Below, in pieces: positions 29,301 to 39,545 of a DNA stretch of 64,000 nt. The position numbers and the translations under genes were made by a program. The DNA lies in contig CM031878.1 in NCBI GenBank assembly GCA_018697195.1, positions 10,339,566 to 10,403,565 of the forward strand, read 5' to 3'. Under the pieces are notes generated by a model. That model saw nothing but the letters and a program-made list of their open reading frames with translations. It had not been told where the DNA came from and searched no databases. Source of the stretch: Certhia americana (taxonomy: Eukaryota; Chordata; Aves; Passeriformes; Certhiidae). Position 1 is the first letter of the stretch, and each line of letters begins with the position of its first letter.

Positions 29301-32300
29301 GGACTAAAATGTACAGTCTGATAACTAAAGAAATCCATAGAAAACAGTGAATCAAGTGAATCACACAAAGTGATATAAATACCTAAGATACCAGAATTCC
29401 CCATTACTTATCTCCTGTAGGTAAACAAAAAACAAAAAAGAAAACTTTGTGATCACAAAGGTTTAGCTCACTCTAAAAATGAGTTATGTCATGGCTTAAG
29501 AAGTTCCCCTCAAGCATATAAAATTAGTTCTCTCAACTTTAAAATATAAGTTCAAAATATATAAAAATAAAGGAAAGACATGATATAGAAAAAGAATAAA
29601 CAAACTGAATCCCCAGTAAAAACAAAAGAAAAATCAAAATCAATGCCTTGGGACACCTGGAAATTCAGGGGTTTTTAGAGTTTGGATTACATTTTTCTAA
29701 CAGGACACACAGGTCTTTTTCTGTTACCAGATGGTTCAAAACAGCAATAAGTGAGGCTGTTTTCACAGGAGTTCTATCATTGTTGTTACACATGGAAACC
29801 ATCACACAAAAGCCAATGCCACAAAATATTCGATCCAGGCAGTTTTGAAGAGCAAACATCAAATCATTAATCTTTTCACAGAATCATCAAATAATCAAGG
29901 TTGGAAGAGACCTTAAAGATCATTCAGCCCAACCCAGCACTACCACTGCAACCCTTAAACCACTAAACCACATCACCCAGTGCTAGGTCCAGATGCCTTT
30001 TAACTAAATAGAGGAAGGCTGGTTAACTGAAATCTGTGATACCAAAATTAGGCTGTTAAGGGTTTTCTTGATTTCAAAATAGATAGAAAATCTGTATTCT
30101 TAACAAACAGGTCTAGCACTTATTTAGAAACAAGAAAATCAAAATAAACACCAGTAAACAAAACCAACCAATGAACCAATGAAAAAGCCTTCAGTTACCA
30201 GATTTAATTTCCTAAAAACAGTTCTGGCACAATTGTTTTGTGAAAAGATTCAAGCCCACCTCTGCCTTCTCTTTCTCGTACAAAATTCTACATATGCTTT
30301 GGGAAATAAACCATTTTAAAAAGCCGTAATAAATATTTATTTATCTACTTCTTTCATAACATGAAAACAAAGAAGTAAACAATATACACTAATTAATGTT
30401 GAGTTTCCCTTGAGACTCACATGCATATTTTTGTTTTTAATCCTGATATTTTTAAATGAAAACAAGTATTTGCTTTTGATGAATTATCATTATAAAAACT
30501 GCAAGAGAAACAGAGAAAACCTGCATTTTCAACAACTCAAACATCATCTGGAAATTCCATCAAAAAGGAATGGCACACATACAAATCAGAGCCCACTCAA
30601 AGGATTAAAAAATTAAAGAGAAACAAACTACTTACATTATCTTCCTCCTCTGTATCATCATTGTCATTGTCATCATCACTGTCCTTGAATCCAGGGGGAA
30701 GTGGTGGCCCAATGAATTCTTCTTCGTCGTCATCATCGTCATCATCATCATCAGTATCCTCACCTGGACCTTTAGCAGAACTCTGGGATTGCACAGAAGG
30801 ACCACTTAATGCCTCACTTTCACTACGCACTGCCTCTCTGCAAGGAAAATGTAAAACTTCAGTATTTGAAGAACATTGCCACTTCCACTGCAATTTTCAG
30901 ATAAAAGATGTTGAGCCCTCTTGTTAATCAGTAGACACCAAAATTAGCAGCAAAACACACACTTACATTCAATAGTGTAGGCCCACCATTATCTTTTGAA
31001 ATGCTCACAAGTGTTTCAAAAGTTCCATCAAATTACCACGCTGCTGTTGCCCAAATCGGTTGTGCAAACACATTATCTTTGGCATTTGGAAATTTCTGAA
31101 AAGCTGAGTTGTTGTGTCTAATGTTTGTGTAGTTTATTCGCAACAGCCGCGCTCCCTCTGCTGGCAGCTCCCAAGCCATGCCGCTCGAACGGGCAAGAAG
31201 GTTTATTCAGAGAGAGAAGCTCAACCTTCAAGATTTCCTTTGGGAGCTTATATTTTCAGAATTTTTAAGTGAGGAGGCTGAAAAAAATTCTTTTCCTGTT
31301 TCTTTGTTAAACTACAGAGGTATTGTTTTGTTCAGCCTTTTTTAATCATTGTAAAACTATAATAAAAACCATAGAAGTTCAGGAACATAAGTAAAGATTA
31401 AGAAAATTGGCTCTGACCTATGGAATTGTGAGAGAGAATGCCCCTGTTTTGACTCCAGAACCAGCTGTACTAAAGCAGGTACTAATTTGCATGGAAAAAA
31501 ATTTTGTTGGATAAGCAGCTGAAACTGTATTTCAGGAAGAAAAGAGATTAAACTAAACCAAACAAGACTTAGGGTTCTCAGATATTACAGTGTAGAGCAG
31601 GGTTGATGTGCCTGATAGCTTGTCTAATTTAAAGACCTAGATCAGAATATGATTACCTAACAAATCTAACTCAAATAAAAAGAGCTTCTCTTACTCTACA
31701 ACAATCAATGTCCTTTTTTAACAAAGTCTTCCAGCATGTGAGGTACAGGTTGGGATCTTCAAAGTGTTTCAAATAAGCTATCCTTAAAACTAACTCCATA
31801 ATACTATATGCAAAAGAGTTGCATTTTGAAAGCTGATATGTATTCCTACACTAGCAAACCACACATCTTATTCCCAAAAGCCGAACTATTTAATTAGTAA
31901 ACCAAATATGCACTGTGCGAGTGAGAAGGATATATACAACAAGGAGGCCATTTCAATCCTTGAGTCCCAAATTTTCAGATTTTTATAGACACCCAAGAAC
32001 AGTATCTACCTTTCTTCCTAATTACCTTTATCAATCTCTCCTTTGCTGGGAAGGAAATTGATCAAATAAAACATTTCAGAATTCTGAGGGGGTAGAACAG
32101 CCATTCTGCATGTGACACAGCTGGAGCTGCAGTGTAATGTTTCACCACACTCCAAGCACAGCAGGGACAGCCAAATACTCCAGCAACAGCTACAGGTATC
32201 CTCTGTCCTGACTAGGATAAAATCAAACATAAGAACACACCAATGCAGCCAGACCAAGAGCCCATCTACCTTTCTGACAGCAGCTGTGAGTGGTGCTGAC

Positions 32301-35300
32301 AGAAAGGACAAAGCAAGTGGAGTTTCCCTCAACTTCTAGCTTTGCAATTTTACTCTAACAGGGGCTGTAAAGAAAGAAGAACCATTTTGCCAGCCCCTTT
32401 CCCAGGATTCAGAAAAGTGTAAGCAATTTCTTTTGCTTTCCCTCACTATCTCCTCAGTAAGTGAAACAAGCTGTAAGAGGAAAAAAAAAAAGAAAGCTGT
32501 AATAGAGCACGGATGGCACACTGAGAAGAGCAGTAACAAAAAACATTCTGAGAGTTGTGCAAGTATGTGGGCACATCCCCCCCATGTGTTCATTCTCTGC
32601 ACATCACTCAATTTTCTCAGGTTTTTCCTTTTCATACACTAACAGATTCTTTCATTTCACAAGGTGTAATTACTATACTTACGCATAAAATAAGTACCAT
32701 AACCATTGTAAACATTTTTCTACAGCAAAATAGCAGGAGGAAAAAAAAAAAAACATTAACTGCATTTCACATAATTTTGGAATGACTTCTTAACAACTGA
32801 AAAATTAGTATAAGGGCTACTCTGATAATTTTTAAAAGCTCTGATAATTTAAAAAAAATAAAATTCAGTAACGGGTTGCCATTATTAGAGAAGTAAGGAT
32901 GCTATGCATATTAGATCAATGTATAGCAACTAAAATCCTTGCTATAAAAAGAACGAGAAAATCCTGTATTTCAGACTAAAATTGTCAGTTGCAGGATTGT
33001 TCCTCTGAATTAAGACTGAGTCACAACACATGTCTTTCTAGTTTCCTGGGTTTACTTTTAAGAACTAAGCTACACATCCTTTTATACATGGAAATACAAA
33101 ACTTCCAGGAGAGTTTTCCATGTTAATGAAAAAAACTTCCTTCTTAACGTTTAGTAAAAAAGAAAAACAAAAAAATTTACTATGAGCAGAAGTATAATGA
33201 GTTATTAGTGCCTACAAAATAACTCAGCATGCTGAAACATATTCGTTAACCTCCTTTATATAAAGTGCCAGGAGGTCTGTCTTGTCAAGTCAATTAGAAG
33301 AATGAAATAATTATGGAGAGCCTCTGACTGCTCTCCACCTTATCACTTTTTAAAATTGGTTATGTACATTGGAGTCATCCATTTACAATACATAATCATG
33401 TTATATTTAAACTCTAGTCATCCTTCATTATGTTACCAAATGGGTATATAACATCATCAGAAGCAAATGGAAGCACAGAATGTTTTGCCTAGAGCACATG
33501 ACATAACACAGAATACAGAGAGTAGTATATTGTACAATGAAGTAGTTCAGTGAGAGTACCCAGGTTTTCCAAAGACCAACAGGCGAAACCAAAATTTTCT
33601 AATAAAAATTTGTTCTGTCTGAAACTCTACAAGTTTGTCTGTAATAACCTATCACATGTAGGCTCTACCAGCTCATTATGCATATATACAGGTCTACTAG
33701 AGTCCTGTATGGGTTGTTAAACTTCAACAGATACAGAAACCTAAAAATGTACAGCTCACTCATGTCTGCCAGCCCTGCCACACAATGGAGTGTGGTCCCC
33801 AATGCGCTCAACTACTTTTGATTTCCCAAAATTTCAGAATTTAAACTGTAAAATCCATAGTATATATTGTTTGTCAGTAAGAGAGGAGTTTAAGAATAAA
33901 CTTCAGACTGAAGTAAAAAAAAAAAAAGCTTTCTCTATCTTACCATTACTCCACAAAATCCGCACACAGGCTGTCCATCTACTTTGCCTTCTTTTTCATC
34001 GGGCATGAACAAGAATATTCTGTGTACAGGTGGACACAATAGCTGCTAATTGTCATTGTATTTGCCCTAACATTTTCAAAAAATCCATGGATAACAACAT
34101 GGTTCTTATTTTTTAAAAAGTACACAGAACAGGATCAAGGAGGAAGCAGCAAAATTGCCTATTAAATATACGTAATGTCAATATTTGCAAATATTGGCAT
34201 ACCTTTAAGAAAAAGCATTTTTAAAAGCTTAAAACCAGCATTTTCACTGAAATACTTAAGATAACAAGACATCTTCACACAAGCTAAATGATATTCATGT
34301 TATAAAAACAAGCAAACACCCTCCAGATAAGAAAGCTGCTACATGGAATCTCCCACCATATCTAAGTACCTTTCAGTTAATGTAGACCCAGGCCCTGTTG
34401 CACTGGATGCTGAAACTGATGTATCAGTGCATGGAATTCTGAACTCCTTTTCAGTCTGATCTTCTTTTTCTCTTTCACGGGCCTCTGAACAGGGAGAACA
34501 CAGAAATAACAAATAAAAAAGCCTTTTTAAAATACTAAAATTATTGGCTTGCTGAGGATAGTAAGACAATTTTTTTAAATTTTCAGATCTAGATTAAATA
34601 CTTGAAAAGATAACAGCAAATAAAGGATTTAACTGAAAATACTTTTTCTCATATATTAAATTTCCATTGCTACTGCAATGATCACTCAACAAACATCAAA
34701 AGGACAATGTAAACACCTCCCATGTTTCATTTGTACATGTTATCAAACATAAGTTGATCAAAGAAGGAAGCTGATATTTCAATTATTTTCAACATTATAC
34801 TGAAACACTATGATCACTTTCAGGAAATGTTGATGTTTTCATAGCAGAGGGAACTAAATTAGTAAAATCAAAGTATAAAGATCTGTAAATAGGTGAATTT
34901 AAAATATGGCAAATAAACACAAAGTGTTGCTTACATTACTAGCTCATTCTTACTTCACTCACTGAAAAAGAATTCCTATGGAACACTGCAATAAAATCAA
35001 AGAAAAACTTCCATCTCATATTAAGTAAGGATGAGGTACAGCTACTATGTCGCAAAAAGTTCCCAGTTTCAGTCAGCCAGAGAAAAGGAATCATTCTTTC
35101 TATACAACAACCACTGAGTTCTATTTTGCTCTCTGTTAGATAAACAAAAAAGAAAAATTTTTTTTCAGGAAAGCTAGGAAACACTTTCCACTGAAGAGAA
35201 GCACAAACAACTGCAAGATACAGAACCAGGAAACATATTTTGATCTCAGCTCCACAAATCAGGTAGTGAGGGGAAACATATCCAAAACTTATCAAGGTCA

Positions 35301-36963
35301 TTCCAATAAGCTAAAAAGCAGAAGTGTATCTCAAGAAATCTGAAAATAAATGCTCACATTAAGCCACTCCCCCAACACATAAACATTTTTGATTGCTATG
35401 CTCTCAATACTAAAATTTACTTCTAAGTTAAAGAGCTGAGTTACATACAAAGCTTTATCGTTTTTGGCAAAATGATCAACTTTATAAACAACAAAATTCT
35501 GTGTGTTTCTTTTAAGGAATATGCCTACAAACTTGGGGGGGCAGGCCTGGGATGTGGTCTGCTGCAGGGCAAGGGAGAGGACACACTCAAGATTCAAGTT
35601 AAAATATCTTGAATTAAAAACACTGTATTTTTACAATCACTTACTGAATTTTCCTAACAAACAAAAATATTATGTAAATAAACAATTCCTCATAACAAAA
35701 GACAGTTCAACCTTAACAAGTATCAAACATAAAAAGATTTCCAATTTGGACATACATTGCCGTGTTTAGATTCAGCCAACACAAAAAAAAAAAAAACACC
35801 AAAAAAAACCCAAAAAAACCCCAAAAAAACCCACAAAAAAAACCCAACAACAACAACAGCAGTCCAAAATGAATTTTGGAATCCCTTATGTATTTGAATT
35901 TCAGTGTCTTAAAGTTCAAAAACTCAGTAAGACTCCAAAGAGGAAATCATGGCATCACAACAAAACTATGGGCATACACTCTCCACAAACTGGCCAAAGG
36001 AAAAGAGAAAGCATGAATAATTGGGATAGCAACGGGATTTGTAGAACATGCATGATTGTTCTCAGAGACCTTGTTTGAACTGATGTTTATTTGATTACAG
36101 GCAGCAGATTCTACAATTTTCTCCCACTTTCAAAACAGCACCCTCAGAAAGTGCCCACTCCCAGTACAGCAGAAGACAGTGACATGTTTGTGGACTCCTA
36201 TACAACCTGCTCCTTGCTCTAAGACACACATTTCTTCTATTCATTACTCTGCTGTCTCTAGATTAAAGCTGTCTGCACCGATTTCTCTTCCAAAACAAAT
36301 ACACATCTAAATAAAAGAAAGGAAAGAGTTTGTGTTTTTCCCGTATCTGTAAGCTATGCCTCACAACAGGAGCTCTGCACATGCACACCGCTCTAACAAC
36401 CTCAGATGTTATCAGCAAATTAATAACTTTACTATTCATCGAGGCCCAAGCTGTTCAGGGCTGCCTTCCTCGAACAAAACTGTGTTCCTATTTTTTTCCT
36501 AAACAGCCAGTCCGAGACACTTCAAACACCGCCCTGAGGGAGCAAATCCAAAGACGTCTTAAAATGCAAGAGCCGACTACGCTCGCACTTCTTACCCAAG
36601 ACTTTCCTGCTCCGCTCCACAGCAGTTCTTCTCGTTTGCTCAAACATAGCTTCGAGGTCGAAAGTCCGAGCCTTCTTCCCTGGAAATGAAGTAAACGGAG
36701 ACTGTAACACAAGCCCACCTGGGGCTGACAGGCCCCACGGCTTCGCCCCCCGCTCCGCCAGCCAGCCCCCGGCCGCATCGCCACGCACCGAAGCCGGAGA
36801 AGCCCATGGTGGCCGCCAGCTCCGGGTCGGGTGTCCCCAGCATCTCTGCATCTGCAACGAGAGGGGAGAAGAGACCACGGGGGTGAGCGGGGGCCGCGGG
36901 AGAGCTGGTCCCGCCTCAGCCCCGCCATCCCCGTCCCTCACCACCCTCGGCCGCCGGCTCCAT
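261..36963 (-). CDS. WDR70: WDR70, 5' seven coding exons (gene continues past the left edge)
   Basis: Nuclear WD40-repeat protein; the family is linked to chromatin (histone H2B ubiquitination) and DNA-damage responses. Seven minus-strand exons join in frame: 36942-36963, 36789-36851, 36596-36679, 34370-34484, 30636-30837, 4789-4848 and 261-394, 680 nt or 226 codons plus two bases. All junctions are GT-AG and phases match. Recognised by the near-identical block around TMGFSGFGKKARTFDLEAMF, the IPDSHEIT block, and the first WD blade (SALGLDPSGARLITGGYDYD, then VKFWDF). The order is N-terminal tail, charged segment, Asp/Glu-rich stretch with IGPPLPP, then the propeller. Human WDR70 is about 650 residues, so roughly the last two thirds lie outside. 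The charged middle differs from mammals. Start chosen at 36963 because it opens a small GC-rich exon that splices in frame; an internal ATG at 36843 is the alternative. Confidence 0.95.
1850..2893 (+). mobile_element. CR1 LINE fragment, degenerate ORF2
   Basis: The sense strand shows decayed CR1 ORF2 text: a block ending EIPADWK (2294-2455), then a match to the conserved [14 protein letters not shown] region after a deletion, then a jump to the 3' end. It finishes with the CR1-style tail attctatgattctgt near 2880. Many stops and frameshifts. Confidence 0.75.
3426..3533 (-). CDS. Unassigned exon-like segment E (terminal-type, with stop)
   Basis: Reads from acceptor tactgtatttcag through 35 codons to TAG at 3426-3428 in phase 0. 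The product contains GFDDDSIPVQLRNLRKDFPS. Composition looks like protein rather than random intron, but I do not recognise it. It lies in WDR70 intron 6 on the same strand, so it could be the last exon of a nested gene or a chance reading frame. No AATAAA was found just downstream. Confidence 0.25.
   Translation of the reverse strand, partial: LNLYIPSVPLQSSECGFDDDSIPVQLRNLRKDFPS
4789..4848 (-). CDS. WDR70: WDR70 coding exon 6
   Basis: 60 nt encoding NPVKKIPDSHEITLQHGTKT, which leads into the propeller and is nearly invariant in vertebrates. Acceptor tttttttcag, donor GTAAGTG. Phase 0 on both sides, 25.8 kb from exon 5. Confidence 0.97.
5570..5775 (+). mobile_element. CR1 3' fragment
   Basis: Sense CR1 3' region (gagaagctgtggatg, then gagatggtcttcaagg). 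The usual attctatgattct end is missing, and an LTR-like fragment follows directly. Confidence 0.6.
5785..6040 (+). mobile_element. LTR fragment (same type as the LTR at 38 kb)
   Basis: The line ctgcctttatctctatcc, the following Lys-less pyrimidine stretch and catcctgctgaggatgggag resemble the 3' half of a common avian ERV LTR; the 38 kb LTR has a related segment (ctatctcaatccatgagttt). Boundaries are approximate. Confidence 0.5.
7333..7416 (-). CDS. Unassigned exon-like segment B
   Basis: 84 nt from acceptor attttgcag to donor CAG-GTACAC. Open only in phase 0 (28 codons, including SEIIESVSVKLTSEIQAVAE, a plausible amphipathic helix); the other two frames have early stops. It follows segment A in matching phase. 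Family not recognised; see the nested-exon finding for the decoy caveat. Confidence 0.3.
7711..7821 (-). CDS. Unassigned exon-like segment A
   Basis: 111 nt from acceptor ttgttgttag to a consensus donor AAG-GTAAGAC. Open only in phase 0 over 37 codons (contains GLEFPEKIETPFCRCDADLQ); the other frames stop early. Codon choice looks coding. It is phase 0 to phase 0, as is WDR70 intron 5, so a frame-preserving cassette exon is an alternative to a nested gene. Confidence 0.32.
8022..8036 (-). CDS. Possible 15-nt micro-exon upstream of segment A
   Basis: Encodes LGHEK between a strong acceptor (tcccttttttag) and a consensus donor (AAA-GTGAGT), phase 0 on both sides. The splice sites are good but 15 nt carries almost no coding information. 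Confidence 0.15.
8486..8957 (+). mobile_element. CR1 3' fragment with internal duplication
   Basis: CR1 3' end in sense: ...gaggataggctgagagc..., gagagaagctgtggatgccc, gaatgagatggcgttt, ending ttctgtgattct. A unit containing gttagatattatgaagaa occurs twice (about 8705 and 8739), a local duplication. Confidence 0.8.
9895..10055 (-). mobile_element. CR1 3' fragment, antisense
   Basis: The plus strand reads gagggacctctggagatcca, ccagtccaaccctcctgcca and ggagagggagactccatggg, the reverse complement of a CR1 3' region. Confidence 0.75.
12229..12279 (-). CDS. Possible exon-like segment F
   Basis: 51 nt, phase 0 to 0, encoding MKNSNLLSKCSPQKTDQ before donor CAA-GTAAGC. The acceptor (tctttggaatttag) is moderate. 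Candidate only. Confidence 0.15.
12557..12615 (-). CDS. Possible exon-like segment H
   Basis: 59 nt from acceptor atacagtttcag to donor CAG-GTGGGT. Open in the frame giving NLKYLYLYPFETEKIKMKQ (phase 1 in, phase 0 out), compatible with segment F next. Not recognised. Confidence 0.15.
16141..16845 (-). mobile_element. CR1 fragment, antisense
   Basis: The plus strand has the CR1 antisense signature (tagggacctgtaaaggccat, ctctctgggtaacctgtt, ctttgtggcccttccctgga). A 20-base unit (ccccttgctcaataactaca) is repeated at about 16396 and 16419. This explains the overlapping 114-138 codon open frames on both strands. Confidence 0.85.
20314..20357 (+). repeat. Poly-A tract, 44 bases
   Basis: Uninterrupted A run following (CA)n-like sequence and followed by AAACCC-type repeats to about 20380. 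No retroposed body is recognisable upstream. Confidence 0.95.
22015..22412. mobile_element. LTR-like element with 10-bp terminal inverted repeats
   Basis: Bounded by TGTCATGGTT and its exact reverse complement AACCATGACA, the ends of common avian ERV LTRs (5' TG, 3' CA), 398 bp apart. No convincing target-site duplication and no clear poly-A signal, so orientation is unset. It lies within a 179-codon plus-strand open frame (21944-22483), which I attribute to the element. Confidence 0.5.
26687..26763 (-). CDS. Possible exon-like segment D
   Basis: 77 nt from acceptor ctcttctacatgttag to donor CAG-GTAAAG. Only one frame is open, giving LLRSLTKLNVVLASYDTFSV and a few flanking residues; phase 1 in, phase 0 out. 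Helix-like and coding-looking, but not recognised and far from the others. Confidence 0.2.
29876..30012 (-). mobile_element. CR1 3' tail, antisense
   Basis: The plus strand reads cacagaatcat, then ggttggaagagaccttaaag, the antisense CR1 3' end, followed by a short decayed body. Confidence 0.8.
30636..30837 (-). CDS. WDR70: WDR70 coding exon 5 (acidic region)
   Basis: 202 nt encoding a Ser-rich stretch, a run of nine Asp then Glu, the conserved IGPPLPP motif, and a second acidic run ending EEEDN. Acceptor tccttgcag, donor AAT-GTAAGT. The Asp run is coded by a GAT/GAC repeat visible on the plus strand at 30727-30753. Mammalian WDR70 has a longer acidic segment with a second Pro-rich motif here. 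Confidence 0.9.
30838..34369 (-). other. WDR70: WDR70 intron 4
   Basis: AT-rich, no recognisable transposon. It has a short CpG-rich patch at about 31139-31192 and A/T runs at 32478-32491 and 32740-32753. Confidence 0.8.
31139..31192. other. Isolated CpG-rich patch in AT-rich intron
   Basis: About 55 bp with seven CpG (gcaacagccgcgctccc ... gccgctcgaacgggc) inside strongly AT-rich DNA. No family recognised. Confidence 0.5.
34370..34484 (-). CDS. WDR70: WDR70 coding exon 4
   Basis: Begins with the conserved EAREREKE charged stretch, then a Ser/Thr-rich segment (DTSVSASSATGPGSTLTE) that differs from mammals. Acceptor ccctgttcag, donor GTACTT (non-optimal). Phase 1 in, phase 2 out. Confidence 0.88.
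34485..36595 (-). other. WDR70: WDR70 intron 3
   Basis: No repeat family recognised. Contains an A-rich, C-punctuated simple tract at 35780-35862 and a G-rich patch near 35535. GC rises toward the promoter. Confidence 0.8.
36596..36679 (-). CDS. WDR70: WDR70 coding exon 3
   Basis: Encodes KKARTFDLEAMFEQTRRTAV and the following ERSRKVL, the most conserved block of the WDR70 N-terminus. Acceptor tcatttccag, donor GTAAGA. Confidence 0.96.
36789..36851 (-). CDS. WDR70: WDR70 coding exon 2
   Basis: Acceptor ctcgttgcag, donor GTGCGT. Encodes residues 8-28, ending in the conserved ATMGFSGFG. Phase 1 in and phase 1 out. Confidence 0.9.
36942..36963 (-). CDS. WDR70: WDR70 coding exon 1
   Basis: Tiny first coding exon encoding MEPAAEG plus one base, followed by donor GTGAGG. 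It sits in CpG-rich DNA. A donor four bases earlier (GTGGTG) is possible but weaker and would drop one Gly. The N-terminus is poorly conserved, so this exon rests on its splice sites and frame. Confidence 0.75.
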
Positions 36964-37140
36964 GCTACGGCTGCCCCGGATCCACAACAGGCGTCGGCAG
37001 GAAGGGGCCGGGCGGGGACAGCCGAGCTTCCTGTGCCGGGAAGGGACGGAACAGCGTCCTGGGGCTGGAATGCGTGCTCCTGGCAGCGCCGCGTAAAACT
37101 AAACCACGTTTCTGCGAGTGTTCTGCGGACGCTCCTTAAG
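36964..37140 (-). promoter_or_regulatory. WDR70: WDR70 CpG-rich promoter / 5' UTR
   Basis: GC- and CpG-rich DNA directly upstream of the start codon, with a GC box (gggcgggg near 37010) and ETS-type cores (cttcctg near 37027). CpG content continues downstream over exons 1-3. No TATA box seen. The upstream side is cut off by an antisense CR1 starting about 37145, so the unique promoter is under 200 bp. The transcription start is not visible. Confidence 0.6.
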
Positions 37141-37144
37141 CTCT

Positions 37145-37935
37145 TCCAGGCTTGGTACGATGACAAATTCCCTGTGAAATCTCTTGCAGGGACCGACAGC
37201 CCTCTCAGAGGGTGAGCCTTTGCCTGATGTCCAGCCTGAATTTTCCTTGGCAAAGCTTTATTCCTGCTCCTCCTGTCCTGCCGCTGGTCACCAGGAGGGG
37301 AGATCAGCCCGCTGCCCCTCCGAGGAAGGTGTTGGCATGCTGAGGCTCCCCCTGCACCTTCCGCAAGCTGAACAAGCCAAGTGACCTCAGCCTCTTAAAT
37401 CTTGGCCTCCATGCTCGTCACCATTTTGTCCCCCTTCTCCTGACACACACTAACAGTATGATGCCCTTCCTAAATTGAGGTGCCAAAAACTGCACATAGG
37501 ACTCCCCAAGGTGTGTGTGACCCCACAGCACAGTGTAGAATGGGACAGTCAACTCCTTTGGCCAGCGGCGCTGTGCCCAATGCGCTCCATGACATCGTTG
37601 GCCCTTTTGGCTGTCACTTTTATCTTACTCTTGACTCATATTCAACTTGCTATCAACCCAGATTGCTTTTCATGGAGCTGCCATCCAGCCTCTCATCCCC
37701 CACTTTCTGTGTGCAACCACAGTTTCCCTGTTCTGTGTGGAAAATCTGGCACTTGTTAGATTTTAGATTATCAGTTTTCTGTCCAAATCTCTGTAAGGCT
37801 CCTCTGCCATCAAGGGAGTCATCAGCTCCTGGTTTAGTATAAGCAGATTTAATTCCTACAACCAGATAATTTATAAGAACATTAAACTGTCTCTAAAACT
37901 GAGACCTGCGGTACCCCACTGGTAACTAGGCACTG
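37145..37935 (-). mobile_element. CR1 fragment, antisense, next to the WDR70 promoter
   Basis: The plus strand carries antisense CR1 ORF2/3' text: aagctgaacaagccaag, ggtgccaaaaactgcacat, ttggcccttttggctgtcac, ttcaacttgctatcaaccc and ggtaccccactggtaact. This is about 0.8 kb of a longer-body CR1 whose sense direction points at WDR70 exon 1. Confidence 0.85.
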
Positions 37936-38034
37936 GCTTCTTAATCTTGGGAGGACAGAGAATTATTTCCTCATTTTCCATTAGGCTGGTTTCAGCTGGG
38001 GTACAGTTAATCTTCACAGTGAGTAGTACAAGGC

Positions 38035-38555
38035 TATGTTTTGGATTTGTGCTGAACACAGTGATGATAATATGGAGATGTTGCTGTTGTTGCTGGGTGG
38101 TGCTTTACAGAGCCAAGGTCTTTTCTGCTTCTCAAACTGACACATTGTCAGGGAAATTGGGGGCACATAGAAGGGAGACACAGCCAGGATAGGAGACTCA
38201 CACTGGCCAAAGAGATATTCCAGACCATGTGACATCATGCTCAGTATATAAATTGGAGGGAAGAAGAAGAAGGGGGAACATTTGGAGTGATGGTGTTTAT
38301 CTTCCCAAGTAACTATTATACATTGTGGGATCCTGCTCTGCCGGAGACACTGAACAGCACCCTGCCCATGGGAAGCGGTGACTTAATTCTTTGTTTTGCT
38401 TTGCTTTTGTGTGTGGCTTTTGCCTTCCTATTTATACTCTATCTCAATCCATGAGTTTTCCAGTTTTTACCCTTCCAATTCTCTCCCTGATCCTGGGGAG
38501 TGGGGTAATGAGCAAGCAGCTGCTTGGGGTTTGTTTGGTGGCTGGAGTTAAACCT
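38035..38555 (+). mobile_element. Solo ERV LTR
   Basis: Matches the layout of a widespread avian ERV LTR: gagccaaggtcttttctgc, ggccaaagagatattccaga, a TATA box (tatataaa, 38245-38252), tcttcccaagtaac, cctgcccatgggaag, and a 3' part ending ggctggagttaaacc. The terminal dinucleotides are not clear, and no internal viral genes flank it. Confidence 0.75.
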
Positions 38556-39545
38556 CAAGAGTGATGTAAACCCTGCAGGGTTTGAGCTTTAACTTTATGA
38601 TCTTCATTTGGAAAGCAGAGGGTAAGGATGGATTTCCTTTCTTCTGCCATGTGCCTCTGCCATAAGTGAAGATTTTCAGAATGGATGCTGGATCAGTGAG
38701 GAGCAGAGAGTCAGTGAAGTCTAGGCAGCAAACAGAATTTATAAACCAAACCCCTCTGGAAACCCAATGTTCTCCAAGTCTCAAAATGTACTGTGACATT
38801 TTGTGAATGCCTACACTGTTCAGAGCAGACACATCACTTAAAAGAAACACAGCCTCATTAAGTAAAAACCTAATACTATCACACTGATGTGTCACCCCAG
38901 ATTCTGGAAAACTAGCAGCCACATCAGGCCAGTGCCATGCAAAGGTTGTTTACCCTGCTTTTACACCTTAGCTCTGAACAGAGGCACTGTGTGTGCCTTG
39001 GGAGTCCCCTGTTTCTTAGTTCTTTTTTGTGCAGAGTAGGGAGCTGGGTGTTAACTCACAAAAGCCTGCCTTCTGATAATCAAAATGTTACACTATTTAT
39101 TCTTTTTTACAAATAAAGACATCAACACTGATCAGTTACAAATTACATAATTTTATTAACTAGTACTCGAACTGTTATTTGCTGGTTGTATATCTTGTTT
39201 CTCATGGTTGTTATTGTAGGTGCTGTTCTTCCAGTTGAGTCTGACATCTCTTTTGAGTAGGTGCTTAATGGGACATGATCACCCACTCCTGGAATGCTCA
39301 GTCCTGCTGACTTCACTTCTGGTGGTTTTCATTCAGACAGCCCATTCACCTTGGGATCTCTTTTCCTTAAAACAAAAGATTAGCAAAAAGTGTGCAACAT
39401 TCACAATGCAACTGCATAACTGTCCAGCCAGTTACAAACAACCTACCAAAAAAAAAGTGCAAAGTTTGACTCAAACCCCTATTCATATCTTGAAGGGCTC
39501 CAATCTGGAGTAGCCTGATGTAAGCTTGGTTTTGGCTTATATCAC

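Larger units (their letters stand above)
4849..30635 (-). other. WDR70: WDR70 intron 5 (25.8 kb)
   Basis: Very long AT-rich intron. Contents: CR1 pieces near 5570, 8486, 9895, 16141 and 29876; LTR pieces near 5785 and 22015; a 44-base poly-A at 20314-20357; and several minus-strand exon-like segments listed separately. Long stretches (10.2-12.2, 13.4-16.1, 17.0-20.2, 24-26.6 and 27.6-29.8 kb) show nothing I can name. Confidence 0.85.

Noticed and set aside
36488..37253. Long GC-rich frames on both strands at the WDR70 CpG island
   Set aside because: They read through WDR70 introns 1-2 and the promoter. Only the spliced pieces match the family.
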